Made by a program: the position numbers and the translations under genes
Part shown: positions 29,653-50,901 of the stretch, piece by piece
Numbering within the stretch: position 1 is the stretch's first letter
How the letters are laid out: each line of letters begins with the position of its first letter
Origin: Myxococcales bacterium
GTDB lineage: Bacteria; Myxococcota; Bradymonadia; UBA7976; UBA1532
Direction of reading: 5' to 3'
NCBI GenBank assembly: GCA_020633515.1
Contig: JACKDM010000019.1
Span: 1-64,000, forward strand
DNA: 64,000 nt
The notes under the pieces: generated by a model
Told to the model about the DNA's origin: nothing
Databases searched by the model: none
Seen by the model: only the letters and a program-made list of their open reading frames with translations

Positions 29653-30828
29653 TCACGGGCTCACGCACACCCCGTCGCCGTCGCCGTCGGGGTCGGCGCA
29701 GCGCAGCGCACCGGCGCAGAGGTCCTCCACCGCCGAGCCATCGCAGCGCTCGCCGAGGATCCGCAGCGGCACCGCGCGCAGCGCGTAGGCGAACGCCCCG
29801 CCGGGGACCGGGTCGTCGACGACGAAGAAGTAGCTCCCCGCCGGCAGCTCCAGATCCATGCGGGCGCAGAGCCCGAGGCCGCCGCCGTCCTGCTGCGCGA
29901 GCACCCGCGGCGGGCGCACCGCGGCCGGGTAGCCGACGCCGTCGAGGCTCGCCGCGTCGACCGCCGAGAGCCGGGTGTCGCCGCTGCACGTCCCGTCGAG
30001 CGACGTGGTGAGCACGGCGATCCGCGCGTCGACCGGCAGCGTGAGCCGCCAGGTGTCGAACGGATCGAGCCCGCCGACGACCGCGCGCACCGCGACCGCC
30101 GGGCCGATCGGGAGCGGGGTCGCGTCCGCGGTGGTCTGGTTGGGCTCGACCTCGGCGATCGGCCGCCAGAGCGCGTCGCAGACGCCGTCGCCGTCGACCG
30201 CGGTCATGCGGCACGTCGTCGGCGGCGCGCAGCGGTCGCTGCGGGCGCGGTCGCAGAGCGCGCCGGGCGCGAGGCTCGGGGCCGCGGCGCCCACCTCGAC
30301 CACCACGTAGGCGTGCGCCGGGCAGGCGGGCGTGGGCGCGCGGGCGCCGTCGGCCGCGGCGACCTCGAGCGCGAAGACGTAGCGGCCGGTCTCTTCGAGG
30401 TGCACGACCGCGGTGGCCGAGGCGGGGTCGTCGGGGAAGCCGCCGGCCGCCGGATCGGCCGGGTCGAAGAAGGCCTCGACCGGCTCGGCGACCGCGCCGT
30501 CGGGCGCCTGCACCGCGCGCCAGGTGAACGCGACCGCGTCGGCCGAGGAGGGCGAGCCGTCGAGCACGACGATGGCGGGCGGCTCGGCGAAGACGGCCGG
30601 CGCGGTGACGCGGGGGATGGGGCAGCCCGCGGCCGGTCCGCCGCCTTCGCCTTCGCCTTCACCTTCGCCTTCGCCTTCGCCTTCTCCTTCTCCCTCACCT
30701 TCGCCTTCGCCTTCGCCTTCGCCTTCTCCCTCACCTTCGCCTTCGCCTTCTCCCTCACCTTCGCCTTCGCCTTCTCCCTCACCTTCCCCTTCGCCTTCTC
30801 CCTCACCTTCCCCTTCCTTCTCCCGCCT
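29653..30828 (-). pseudogene. C-terminal PPC-like segment, probably the displaced end of the giant lipoprotein
   Basis: An open frame with no plausible own start: upstream it continues as (EG)n into the tail of the giant gene. It reads EGEGGGPAAGCPIP, then a PKD-like part (PPAIVVLDGSPSSADAVAFTW). A pre-peptidase C-terminal-like domain follows (EVEPNQTTADATPLPIG; SYFFVVDDPVPGGAFAYAL), and it ends in Cys-rich DPDGDGDGVCVSP. The giant gene also ends in (EG)n, one base out of register with this frame. The simplest reading is one protein spanning 29653-43571 with slipped bases in the repeat. A separate gene would lack a start codon and signal peptide. Confidence 0.55.
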
Positions 30829-30908
30829 TCACCTTCACCTTCGCCTTCACCCTCCCCTTCGCCTTCACCCTCCCCTCGCCTTCGCCTTCTCCCCTCCCCT
30901 CACCCTCC

Positions 30909-43571
<12,663 letters not shown>

Positions 43572-43603
43572 GCGGTTCCCCCTGGCGGCGAGCAGTCGGA
43601 GGT

Positions 43604-43609
43604 ATTTTA
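43604..43609 (-). promoter_or_regulatory. -10 box (TAAAAT) of the giant lipoprotein gene
   Basis: TAAAAT matches the -10 consensus at 5 of 6 positions. It lies 32 bases upstream of GTG 43571 in the divergent gap with the pirin gene. The -35 region is weak, which could mean an activator or another sigma factor. Confidence 0.35.
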
Positions 43610-43758
43610 GGTGATCGGGCGGGGCGGTGGCGACTTGGGAATACCGCTTGCGGTGCAAAGTTGCGGCGTTCGTGCAGCGGCGCCGGTTCGGGTTGCGCTC
43701 GCGGCCGCGGCGGTGTCTCCTCCTGCGGCGACACGGGAGACGCGACGGAGGGTGCGAG

Positions 43759-44637
43759 ATGGCCGACGAGAGCGCGATCGAGGTGGTGATCACGCCGCGC
43801 GAGCGGGACCTGGGCGGCTTCACGGTGCGGCGGGTGCTGCCGTGGGTGAAGCGGCGCATGGTGGGGCCGTTCATCTTCCTCGACCAGATGGGGCCGGTCG
43901 AGCTCGCCGCGGGGACCGGCATGGACGTGCGCCCGCACCCCCACATCGGGCTCGCGACGGTGACCTATCTCTTCGAGGGTGCCTTCGAGCACCGTGACAG
44001 CCTGGGATCATTCCAGGTCATCCGACCCGGTGCGGTCAACTGGATGACCGCCGGGCGCGGCATCGTACACTCCGAGCGCACCGGCGCGGCCGAGCGGGTG
44101 ATCGGCGGGCGGGTCTTCGGGATGCAGTCGTGGGTGGCGCTGCCGGTCGAGGCCGAGGAGGTCGCGCCGTCGTTCGTGCACCACCCGGCCGAGACGCTGC
44201 CGGCGTTCGGCGTCGAGGGCGCCGCGCTGCGGCTGATCGCGGGCACCGCCTACGGGCAGAAGTCGCCGGTCGAGGTCTTCTCGCCGCTGTTCTACGTCGA
44301 CGCCGTCGTGCCCCGCGGCGCCCGGCTGCCGCTGCCCGCCGAGCACGAAGAGCGCGCGGTCTACGTCGCGGTCGGCGCCGGCGCGGTCGCCGGCGAGCCG
44401 GTCGAGGCGGGCACCATGGTCGTCGTGCGCCCCGGCGCCGACGCCGGCTTCACCGCCGCGGTCGACAGCCGGGTGATGTTGCTCGGCGGCGCCCCGGTCG
44501 GCCCCCGGCTCGTGTGGTGGAACTTCGTCTCCTCGCGCGCCGACCGCATCGAGCAGGCCAAGGCCGACTGGGCCGCCGGCCGCTTCGGCAAGGTCCCGGG
44601 CGACGAGATCGAGTTCATCCCGCTGCCGGCGGAGTGA
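43759..44637 (+). CDS. Pirin-family protein
   Basis: 292 residues, a bicupin. The N-terminal metal-binding cupin has [17 protein letters not shown] and GRGIVHSER. The C-terminal signature [19 protein letters not shown] is typical of bacterial pirins. Members bind Fe and include quercetin dioxygenases and redox-sensing partners of metabolic enzymes. ATG 43759 has GGAGGG ten bases upstream. It lies 43 bases before ctaC in the same direction, which suggests it is read with the oxidase operon, an unusual neighbourhood for pirin. Confidence 0.92.
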   Translation: MADESAIEVVITPRERDLGGFTVRRVLPWVKRRMVGPFIFLDQMGPVELAAGTGMDVRPHPHIGLATVTYLFEGAFEHRDSLGSFQVIRPGAVNWMTAGRGIVHSERTGAAERVIGGRVFGMQSWVALPVEAEEVAPSFVHHPAETLPAFGVEGAALRLIAGTAYGQKSPVEVFSPLFYVDAVVPRGARLPLPAEHEERAVYVAVGAGAVAGEPVEAGTMVVVRPGADAGFTAAVDSRVMLLGGAPVGPRLVWWNFVSSRADRIEQAKADWAAGRFGKVPGDEIEFIPLPAE

Positions 44638-44680
44638 TTCCCTCGTCACGAGACGGACCCGGCCCTCATCAACCCTCCCG

Positions 44681-45658
44681 ATGACCGCCGCGCGCCGCCG
44701 ACCGATCGCTGCCATCTGCCTCGCCCTCGCCGGCTGTGAATCGCCGCAGTCGGCGCTCTCACCCGCCGGCCGCGACGCCGAGCAGGTCGCGACCTTGTTC
44801 TGGGTCATGCTCGCCGGCGCCGCCGTCGTCTGGCTCGCGGTGATGGGCGCCGCGCTCTACGCGGTCGTGCGCGGCGGGCGAGAGCACGCCGAGCGCAGCG
44901 CGCGGCTGTTCATCGTCGGCGGCGGCATCGTCTTCCCCACCGTCGTGCTCACCGTGCTGCTCGTCTTCGGGCTGCGGCTCCTGCCCGGCATGCTCGACCT
45001 CGGCCCCGAGCCGCCGGTGGCGGTGGTCTCGGGCGAGCAGTGGTGGTGGCGCGTCACCTACCAGCACGACGGCGGCGAGCTCGCCGCCGCCAACGAGCTG
45101 CGCCTCCCGCTCGGCCGCCGCAGCGCGGTCGCGGTCGTCAGTCCCGATGTCATCCACGCGCTCTGGGTGCCCGCGCTCGGCGGCAAGGTCGACGCGATCC
45201 CCGGCCGCCAGAACCACCTCGCCTTCGAACCGACCCGCGAGGGCACCTATCGCGGGCTCTGCGCCGAGTACTGCGGGCTCTCGCACGCGCTGATGAACCT
45301 CGACGTCGTCGTCATGCGCCCCGACGCCTACGCCGCCTGGCTCGCCGCCGAGGCCGCGCCCGCGAAGCCACCCGCCGATGACATCACCCGCCGCGGCGCC
45401 GATGCCTTCGCTGCCCATGGCTGCGGCGCCTGCCATGCCATCCGGGGCACCGCGGCCAATGGCAGACTCGGCCCCGACCTCACCCACGTCGGCGGCCGCG
45501 TCCGCATCGGCGGGGTGCTCCCCAACACCGTCGATGGCTTCCGCGACTGGCTCACCCACCCCGAGCATCACAAGCCCGGCGTACACATGCCATCGTTTCA
45601 CATGCTCCCACCCGCCGAGCTCGACGCGCTCGCCCGCTACCTGGACGAATTGCATTGA
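44681..45658 (+). CDS. ctaC: Cytochrome c oxidase subunit II with C-terminal cytochrome c (caa3 type)
   Basis: 325 residues. A lipoprotein-type signal (CLALAGC) and two membrane helices (about 37-60 and 75-100) precede the CuA domain: QWWWRVTY, then SPDVIHALWVPALGGKVDAIPG, and copper ligands in CAEYCGLSHALM (~194-205). A C-terminal c-type domain has CGACH at about 248 and a Met ligand in HMPSFHML. It takes electrons from a soluble or membrane cytochrome c and passes them through CuA to subunit I. Its TGA overlaps the TTG start of ctaD. Confidence 0.95.
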   Translation: MTAARRRPIAAICLALAGCESPQSALSPAGRDAEQVATLFWVMLAGAAVVWLAVMGAALYAVVRGGREHAERSARLFIVGGGIVFPTVVLTVLLVFGLRLLPGMLDLGPEPPVAVVSGEQWWWRVTYQHDGGELAAANELRLPLGRRSAVAVVSPDVIHALWVPALGGKVDAIPGRQNHLAFEPTREGTYRGLCAEYCGLSHALMNLDVVVMRPDAYAAWLAAEAAPAKPPADDITRRGADAFAAHGCGACHAIRGTAANGRLGPDLTHVGGRVRIGGVLPNTVDGFRDWLTHPEHHKPGVHMPSFHMLPPAELDALARYLDELH

Positions 45659-48189
45659 AGACCGCACCCGACGACGTCGAGCCGCTCGCCGAGGCCCCGC
45701 CCGCCGAGGTGCAGGCCGCGCAGGTGCGCCGGCTCATGAACGCGTGGCGCACCCCGACCGGCTGGCGCTACTGGTCGGCGGTCAACAACAGCGAGGTCGG
45801 GCGCTGGTACACCGCGCTCGCGCTCGTCTTCCTGCTCTTCGGCGGCGTGCTCGCGCTGCTCATGCGCATCCAGCTCGCCGTGCCCGGCAATGACTTCGTC
45901 TCGGCCGACACCTACGACCAGCTCTTCACCCTGCATGGCTCGGTGATGATGTTCCTGTTTGCGGTGCCGGTCTTCGAAGCCTTCTCGATCATGGTGCTCC
46001 CCGAGATGCTCGGCGCCCGCGACCTGCCCTTCCCCCGGCTCTCGGCGTTCGGGTTCTGGTGCTTCGCGATCGGCGGTGTCTTCGTGTGTGGCTCGATCTT
46101 CTTCGGCCAGGGACCGCGCGGCGGGTGGTTCATGTATCCGCCGCTGACGACCCAGTACGTCGAAGGCTACGGCCCCGACATCTGGCTGCTCGGGCTCTCG
46201 TTCATCGAGATCGCGTCGATCGCCGCCGCCGTCGAGCTGCTCGTCGGCGTGCTCAAGTGCCGCCCGCCGGGCATGCGCATCAACCTGATCCCGCTGTACT
46301 CGTGGTACATCCTCGTCGTCGCGGTGATGATCCTGTTTGCGTTCCCGCCGCTGATCGCCGGTGACATCCTGCTCGAGCTCGAGCGCACCTTCGACTGGCC
46401 GTTCTTCGACCCGTCCCGCGGCGGCGATCCCTTGCTGTGGCAGCACCTCTTCTGGATCTTCGGCCACCCCGAGGTCTACATCGTCTTTCTGCCATCGGTG
46501 GCATTGGTCGCGATGATCGTGCCGACCTTCGCCCGCACCCCGATGGTGGGGTATGGCTGGATCGTGCTCGCCGCGCTCGGGACCGGGTTCTTGAGCTTCG
46601 GGCTGTGGGTGCATCACATGTTCACCACCGGCCTGCCCGGGATCTCGCTCGGGATCTTCTCGGCGGCGTCGGAGGCGGTCGCGATCCCGACCGGGGTGCA
46701 GCTCTTCTGCTTCGTCGCGACGCTGCTCGTCGGCAAGCTGCGCTTCACGGTGCCGATGCTCTATGTGCTCGGCGGGCTCTCGACGTTCGTCATCGGTGGC
46801 TTGACCGGTGTCATGGTGGCGTTGGTGCCCTTCGACCTGCAGGCGCATGACAGCTACTTCGTCGTCGGCCACCTGCACGCGGTGCTGCTCGGCGGCACGA
46901 TCTTCCCCATCGTCGCCGCGGTGCATTACTTCTTCCCGCTCGTGCGCGGGCGCATGCTCTCGGAGAAGCTCGGGCGGATCTCGTTCTGGCTGATGTTCAT
47001 CGGCTTCAACGTCACCTTCCTCCCGATGCACGCGACCGGGCTGCTCGGCATGCAGCGGCGGGTCTTCGCCTACCCCGACGAGCCCGGGCTGTGGGCGCTC
47101 AACCTCGCGTCGAGCATCGGCGCGTTCGTCTTGGCGGCGGGCTTCCTCATCTTCGCGATCGATGTCATCCGCCCCAAGCGCAAGGGTGAAGAGGTCGAGC
47201 GCAACCCATGGGACGCCGGCACCCTCGAATGGCTCGCCGAGGTGCCCGATCGGCCGTGGGGCGTGCGCTCGATCCCCGAGATCGACAGCCGCTATCCCTT
47301 GTGGGACCAGCCGGACTTCGTGCGCGACGTCGACGAGGGGCGCTTCTACCTGCCCGACGCCGCCGAGGAGAAGCGCGAGACGCTCGTCACCTCACCGGTC
47401 GACGCCCGGCCCGAGCAGTGCCTGCGCGTGGCGGGGCCCTCGTTCGTGCCGATGATCGCGGCGGTCTTCACCGGCGGGCTGTTCATCTTCTCGACGTTTC
47501 ACCTGTGGGTCGCCGCGCTCGTCAGCGGCGGGCTCGCGTTCGTCACCGTGCTGTACTGGCTGTGGACCGGGACCGCGCCGATCCCCGAGAAGGAGGAGAA
47601 GGACGTCGGCCTCGGGATGCGGCTGCCGATCTATGTCTCGGGGCCGAAGTCGGTGGGCTGGTGGGCGATGCTGATCACGATGCTCGCCGATCTGACCGCG
47701 TTCGTGGCGTTGGTCTTCGGCTGGTTCTTCTACTGGACCGCCTCGCCCGCGTGGCCGCCGGTGGGGCACGCGGCGCTCGCCGAGCCCGCGGCGTGGTGGG
47801 GCGGGGCGCTGGTGGGGCTCTCGTGGGTCGCGACGGTCGCGGCGCGGCGGCTCAACCGCGCGGTGCGCGCGGTCTGGTTCCATCTGGCGGTCGGCCTCGC
47901 CGCGGCGGCCGCCATCGCGGGCGCGGTGCTGCTGTGGCAGAGCGCCGATGGCGTCGATCCCACCGCGCATGTCTACGCGTCGATGCTGTGGCTGCTCGTC
48001 GGCTGGACGGTGCTGCACGTCGTCATCGGCGCGGTGATGCAGCTCTACTGCGCGGCGCGGCGGATGGCCGGCAAGATGGACGCCCGGCATGACATCGACA
48101 TCGTCAACGCCACGCTCTACTGGCACTTCGTGCTGCTCACCGCCGCGGTGACGATCGCGGTGGTGGTCGGCTCGCCGAGGTTGCTATGA
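45655..48189 (+). CDS. ctaD: Cytochrome c oxidase subunit I-III fusion (Q in place of K-channel lysine)
   Basis: 844 residues from TTG, overlapping the ctaC stop. Subunit I (~1-520) has heme a ligand LHGSVMMF, CuB/Tyr motif GHPEVYI (~271), HHMF, and HDSYFVVGHLH (heme a3 and heme a His). The D-channel entry GARDLPFPR is present, but the usual Asn pair after it is SA. The K-channel motif IPTGxK is IPTGVQ, with Gln349 where Lys is expected. Residues ~590-844 are subunit III-like (GGLFIFSTFHLW; ending NATLYWHFVLLTAAVTIAVV). The fusion reduces O2 to water and pumps protons. The ATG of the next gene overlaps its stop. Confidence 0.95.
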   Translation: MKTAPDDVEPLAEAPPAEVQAAQVRRLMNAWRTPTGWRYWSAVNNSEVGRWYTALALVFLLFGGVLALLMRIQLAVPGNDFVSADTYDQLFTLHGSVMMFLFAVPVFEAFSIMVLPEMLGARDLPFPRLSAFGFWCFAIGGVFVCGSIFFGQGPRGGWFMYPPLTTQYVEGYGPDIWLLGLSFIEIASIAAAVELLVGVLKCRPPGMRINLIPLYSWYILVVAVMILFAFPPLIAGDILLELERTFDWPFFDPSRGGDPLLWQHLFWIFGHPEVYIVFLPSVALVAMIVPTFARTPMVGYGWIVLAALGTGFLSFGLWVHHMFTTGLPGISLGIFSAASEAVAIPTGVQLFCFVATLLVGKLRFTVPMLYVLGGLSTFVIGGLTGVMVALVPFDLQAHDSYFVVGHLHAVLLGGTIFPIVAAVHYFFPLVRGRMLSEKLGRISFWLMFIGFNVTFLPMHATGLLGMQRRVFAYPDEPGLWALNLASSIGAFVLAAGFLIFAIDVIRPKRKGEEVERNPWDAGTLEWLAEVPDRPWGVRSIPEIDSRYPLWDQPDFVRDVDEGRFYLPDAAEEKRETLVTSPVDARPEQCLRVAGPSFVPMIAAVFTGGLFIFSTFHLWVAALVSGGLAFVTVLYWLWTGTAPIPEKEEKDVGLGMRLPIYVSGPKSVGWWAMLITMLADLTAFVALVFGWFFYWTASPAWPPVGHAALAEPAAWWGGALVGLSWVATVAARRLNRAVRAVWFHLAVGLAAAAAIAGAVLLWQSADGVDPTAHVYASMLWLLVGWTVLHVVIGAVMQLYCAARRMAGKMDARHDIDIVNATLYWHFVLLTAAVTIAVVVGSPRLL

Positions 48190-48575
48190 GGTCCAAGACT
48201 GCGGCGGCGCACGATGAGCGCCGGGAGAGCCTGTGGTGGCTCGCGGCCTCGCCCGCGATCTGGTGCCTTCATCTGATCGTGTGTTACAGCGCCGCCGCGA
48301 TCTGGTGTGCCAGGAGCGGGCGCGACGCCTCGCTCGCCGAGATCCGGTGGCTGATCCTGGGGGCGACGATCGCCGCGCTCGGTGGCATCGCCGCGGTCGG
48401 CTGGCGCGGCCGCGGCCGGCGTCACTTCGGGGCCGATCCGCACACGCACGCCGATGACACGCCGGAGGATCGCCATCGCTTCCTCGGGCTCGCGCTGATG
48501 CTGTTGAGCGGGCTCGCGGCGGTGGGGGTCGTCTTCGTCGCGCTGCCGGCGGTCTTCATGGAGACGTGCCGGTGA
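48186..48575 (+). CDS. Small membrane protein of the cytochrome oxidase operon
   Basis: 129 residues with three hydrophobic segments: SPAIWCLHLIVCYSAAAIWC, WLILGATIAALGGIAAVGW and GLALMLLSGLAAVGVVFVALP. The first (SPxIWxxHLxxCYxxAAIWC) is a pattern seen in small proteins beside CoxI/CtaG genes. It could be a subunit IV-like or assembly protein; the exact family is not recognised. It overlaps ctaD (ATGA) and ctaG. Confidence 0.75.
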   Translation: MRSKTAAAHDERRESLWWLAASPAIWCLHLIVCYSAAAIWCARSGRDASLAEIRWLILGATIAALGGIAAVGWRGRGRRHFGADPHTHADDTPEDRHRFLGLALMLLSGLAAVGVVFVALPAVFMETCR

Positions 48576-49204
48576 ACGCCGCGCTCGCCGCCGGCGCCGG
48601 GGTGCTCGCGCTCGCCTGGATCGCCTTGCCACGCCTGGGTTTGCCGCCGTTCACCGGGCACATGGTGATGCACATGAGCGTCGTCGCGCTCGCCGCGCCG
48701 CTGCTCGCGCTCGGGCTCGCCGGCGGGCGATGGGATCCGGTGCGGCGGTGGCCGGCGCTGATGTCGCCGGTGGTGGCGTCGATGGCCGAGGCGGTGCTGG
48801 TGTGGGGCTGGCACGCGCCGGCGCTGCACCACGCGGCGCGGCAGGCGGCGTGGGCGCGGGCGGCGGAGCAGGGCTCGTTCCTGCTCGCGGGGCTGTGGCT
48901 GTGGTGCGCGGCGCTGGGCGGCGGGGCGGCGACGCGGCGGGCGCGCGCGGCGGGCGGGGTCGCGGGGCTGTTGCTGACGTCGATGCACATGACGCTGCTC
49001 GGCGCGCTGATCACGCTGAGTCATCGGCCGCTGTATTCGCATGGCACGCATGGCATGGATGGGATCGATGGCATGAGCGGCCTGTCGCCGCTGCACGACC
49101 AGCAGCTCGGCGGCGCGGTGATGCTCGTCGCCGGCGGGCTCGCCTACCTGCTCGGCGGGATCGGGCTCGCCGGTGACGTGATGCGGCGGCGGGAGGCGCG
49201 ATGA
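48572..49204 (+). CDS. ctaG: Cytochrome c oxidase assembly protein CtaG (caa3 family)
   Basis: 210 residues from GTG 48572 (GTGA overlap with the preceding stop; GGAG upstream; GTG 48566 is also possible). Multi-helix membrane protein with the CtaG_caa3 motifs HMVMHMSVVALAAPLL, WGWHAPALHHAA and TSMHMTLLGALITL, His/Met-rich as expected for copper handling. It helps insert copper into the oxidase. The loop SHGTHGMDGIDGMSGLSPLHDQQLGG precedes the last helix. The stop overlaps the ATG of the cytochrome gene. Confidence 0.9.
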   Translation: MNAALAAGAGVLALAWIALPRLGLPPFTGHMVMHMSVVALAAPLLALGLAGGRWDPVRRWPALMSPVVASMAEAVLVWGWHAPALHHAARQAAWARAAEQGSFLLAGLWLWCAALGGGAATRRARAAGGVAGLLLTSMHMTLLGALITLSHRPLYSHGTHGMDGIDGMSGLSPLHDQQLGGAVMLVAGGLAYLLGGIGLAGDVMRRREAR

Positions 49205-50433
49205 AGACCTGGGTCAAGCGGGGGCTGTGGATCGGCGCCGGACTCGCCGCGCTCGGGGCGGCGGTGGTGTCATCGGGCTTGGTGTCGCTCTCGGCGCGCG
49301 CCGGGCACTGGGAGGTCACCGAGCAGCTCCTCGCCTTTGCCAAGGACCGCTCGGTCGCGACGCATTCGCTCGGGGTCGAGCCGCCGGTCGCGCTCGACGA
49401 TCCGGCGCTGATCCTGCGGGGCGCGGGGCACTACGAGGGCGGCTGCCGCTGGTGCCATGGCGCGCCGGGGCGGCCGCAGCCGGCGGTGGGGCAGGCGATG
49501 CTGCCGCCGCCGACCGATCTGCCGCCGTTCGCGCGCGACGAGCCGCCAGCGCAGCTCTATCGAGTCATCCACGATGGCATCAAGTTCACCGGCATGCCGG
49601 GCTGGCCGGCGAAGGACCGCGGCGACGAGGTCTGGGCGCTCGTCGCGTTCGTCAAGGCGCTGCCGGGGATGAGCGCCGATGACTACGACCGGCTGGTGTG
49701 GGGGCGCGAGGCGGCGCCGGCGGGCGCGCCGGCGGTGGTGGCGGTGGCGTGCGCGCGGTGCCATGGCTTCGATGGCAGGGGCCGCATGGCCGGCGCGTTC
49801 CCCCGGCTCGCCGGGCAGCGCGAGCCGTACCTCGTCGGGGCGCTCGAAGCCTACGCGAGCGGGGCGCGGCCGAGCGGGGTGATGGGTCCGATCGCGGTGG
49901 CGCTGCGAGGCGACGATCTGCGCGCGGCGGCGCGGTACTACGCGGGGCTCGATGGTCTAGCCCGAAAAGTGCGCGGGTTCCCGTCGCGAGCGACGGGAGA
50001 CCGCCTCGCAGGCGGCTCCGCGGAGGGTGAGCCAGCGCAGGCGTACCCCGAGGTACGTCGAGCATGGCGAGGCCGAGCAGAGCCGCATGGGAGGCGGGAT
50101 CGCGGCGCGCAGCAGGGAACTCGCGCACTTTTCGGGCTAGGCGCGGCGGCGGAGGCATCGGCGGCGGGGGGGCGGATCGTGCGCGAGGGCGTGCCCGATG
50201 ACAAGATCCCGGCGTGTCATGGCTGCCATGGGCCGACGGCGCACGATCGCAACCCGGCCTATCCGCTGCTCGCCGGCCAGGACGCGCGCTACCTGCGGGA
50301 GCAGCTCGTGTTGTTCCGCGAGCGGCGGCGGGGCGGGTCGCAGTACGCCGAGCTGATGCAGGCGGTGCGCGCGCACGGGCTCGACGACGCGCAGATCGCG
50401 GCGGTGAGCGTCTGGTATGGGGCGGCGGAGTGA
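49201..50433 (+). CDS. Membrane-anchored triheme cytochrome c carrying an in-frame 60-codon insertion
   Basis: 410 residues. An N-terminal anchor (about 8-32) precedes three heme sites: CRWCH (~82), CARCH (~185) and CHGCH (~337), each followed by a cytochrome c-like helix and Met ligand region (FTGMPGWP; PLLAGQDARYLREQL). It probably donates electrons to the caa3 oxidase encoded upstream. Between hemes 2 and 3, residues ~253-312 are encoded by a 180-bp repeat element. Without it the chain would read DGLGAAAEASAAGG. The insert is Arg/Gly-rich and unlike the rest, but the frame is kept. Confidence 0.92.
   Translation: MKTWVKRGLWIGAGLAALGAAVVSSGLVSLSARAGHWEVTEQLLAFAKDRSVATHSLGVEPPVALDDPALILRGAGHYEGGCRWCHGAPGRPQPAVGQAMLPPPTDLPPFARDEPPAQLYRVIHDGIKFTGMPGWPAKDRGDEVWALVAFVKALPGMSADDYDRLVWGREAAPAGAPAVVAVACARCHGFDGRGRMAGAFPRLAGQREPYLVGALEAYASGARPSGVMGPIAVALRGDDLRAAARYYAGLDGLARKVRGFPSRATGDRLAGGSAEGEPAQAYPEVRRAWRGRAEPHGRRDRGAQQGTRALFGLGAAAEASAAGGRIVREGVPDDKIPACHGCHGPTAHDRNPAYPLLAGQDARYLREQLVLFRERRRGGSQYAELMQAVRAHGLDDAQIAAVSVWYGAAE
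49958..50139 (+). mobile_element. 180-bp palindromic TA-flanked element, copy 1 (inside cytochrome c gene)
   Basis: Terminal inverted repeats GCCCGAAAAGTGCGCG / CGCGCACTTTTCGGGC continue imperfectly to about 24 bases. The element is flanked by TA on both sides (49958-49959 and 50138-50139), as for Tc1/mariner- or IS630-type transposition. Body plus one TA is exactly 180 bp, so the host frame is preserved. Internal hairpins include CCGCCTCGCAGGCGG and CGTACCCCGAGGTACG. It has no transposase, so it is MITE-like. A second copy lies at 53243-53424. Confidence 0.8.
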
Positions 50434-50507
50434 TCGGGGTGACGGCGCTTGACATCGGCGCCGCGGGGGCGCGAAGTGGCGGCGGATGTCATGGTGTGGA
50501 GCTGCGC

Positions 50508-50897
50508 ATGTACGATCACATCTCGCTGGGCGTCGCCGATCTGGATCGCGCGGCGGCCTTCTACGACGCCTGCCTCGCCCCGCTCGGGCTGGTGCCGCTG
50601 TTCCGCCAGCCGCGGGCGGTGGGTTATGGGCCGCCGGGGTTCAAGGGCGAGGCGCCGTTTGCGATCGTGCTCGGCGGCGGCGAGGCGCGGTCGCCGGGCA
50701 AGGGCTTCCACCTCGCGTTCGCGGCGGCGAGCCGGGCGGCGGTCGATGGGTGGTACGCGGCGGCGATGGCACACGGTGGCGTCGACGAGGGCAAGCCGGG
50801 GATCCGGGAGAACTACGATCCCGGCTACTACGCGGCGTTCGTGCGCGACCCGGATGGGCATCGGCTCGAAGCGGTGCTGCACGAGGCGATGGGCTGA
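50508..50897 (+). CDS. VOC/glyoxalase-family protein
   Basis: 129 residues, a single vicinal-oxygen-chelate domain: MYDHISLGVADLDRAAAFYD at the start, HLAFAAASRAAVDGWYAAA in the middle, and FVRDPDGHRLEAVLHE at the end. Candidate metal ligands are His4, His65-region and Glu near the end. The substrate is not predictable; many are glyoxalase- or dioxygenase-like. ATG 50508 has GGAG seven bases upstream. It stands 74 bases after the cytochrome gene and is convergent, with a four-base gap, with the TonB receptor. Confidence 0.9.
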   Translation: MYDHISLGVADLDRAAAFYDACLAPLGLVPLFRQPRAVGYGPPGFKGEAPFAIVLGGGEARSPGKGFHLAFAAASRAAVDGWYAAAMAHGGVDEGKPGIRENYDPGYYAAFVRDPDGHRLEAVLHEAMG

Positions 50898-50901
50898 GTG
50901 A

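Noticed and set aside
29653..30567. A separate lipoprotein gene starting near 30567
   Set aside because: The GTG there lies within PPAIVVLDGSPSS, in the middle of a PKD-like domain. Sequence before it is in frame and protein-like, with no signal peptide.
30204..30806. A frame reading MREKAKGKVREKAKAK at the (GARGGN)n repeat
   Set aside because: It is the shifted reading of the Glu-Gly repeat. The frame with EGEG leads into folded PKD/PPC-like sequence, so the Lys-rich frame is spurious.
50449..50901. A second plus-strand frame starting at ATG 50491 over the VOC gene
   Set aside because: The frame at 50508-50897 carries the VOC motifs and a ribosome site; the other is Arg-rich without a domain.
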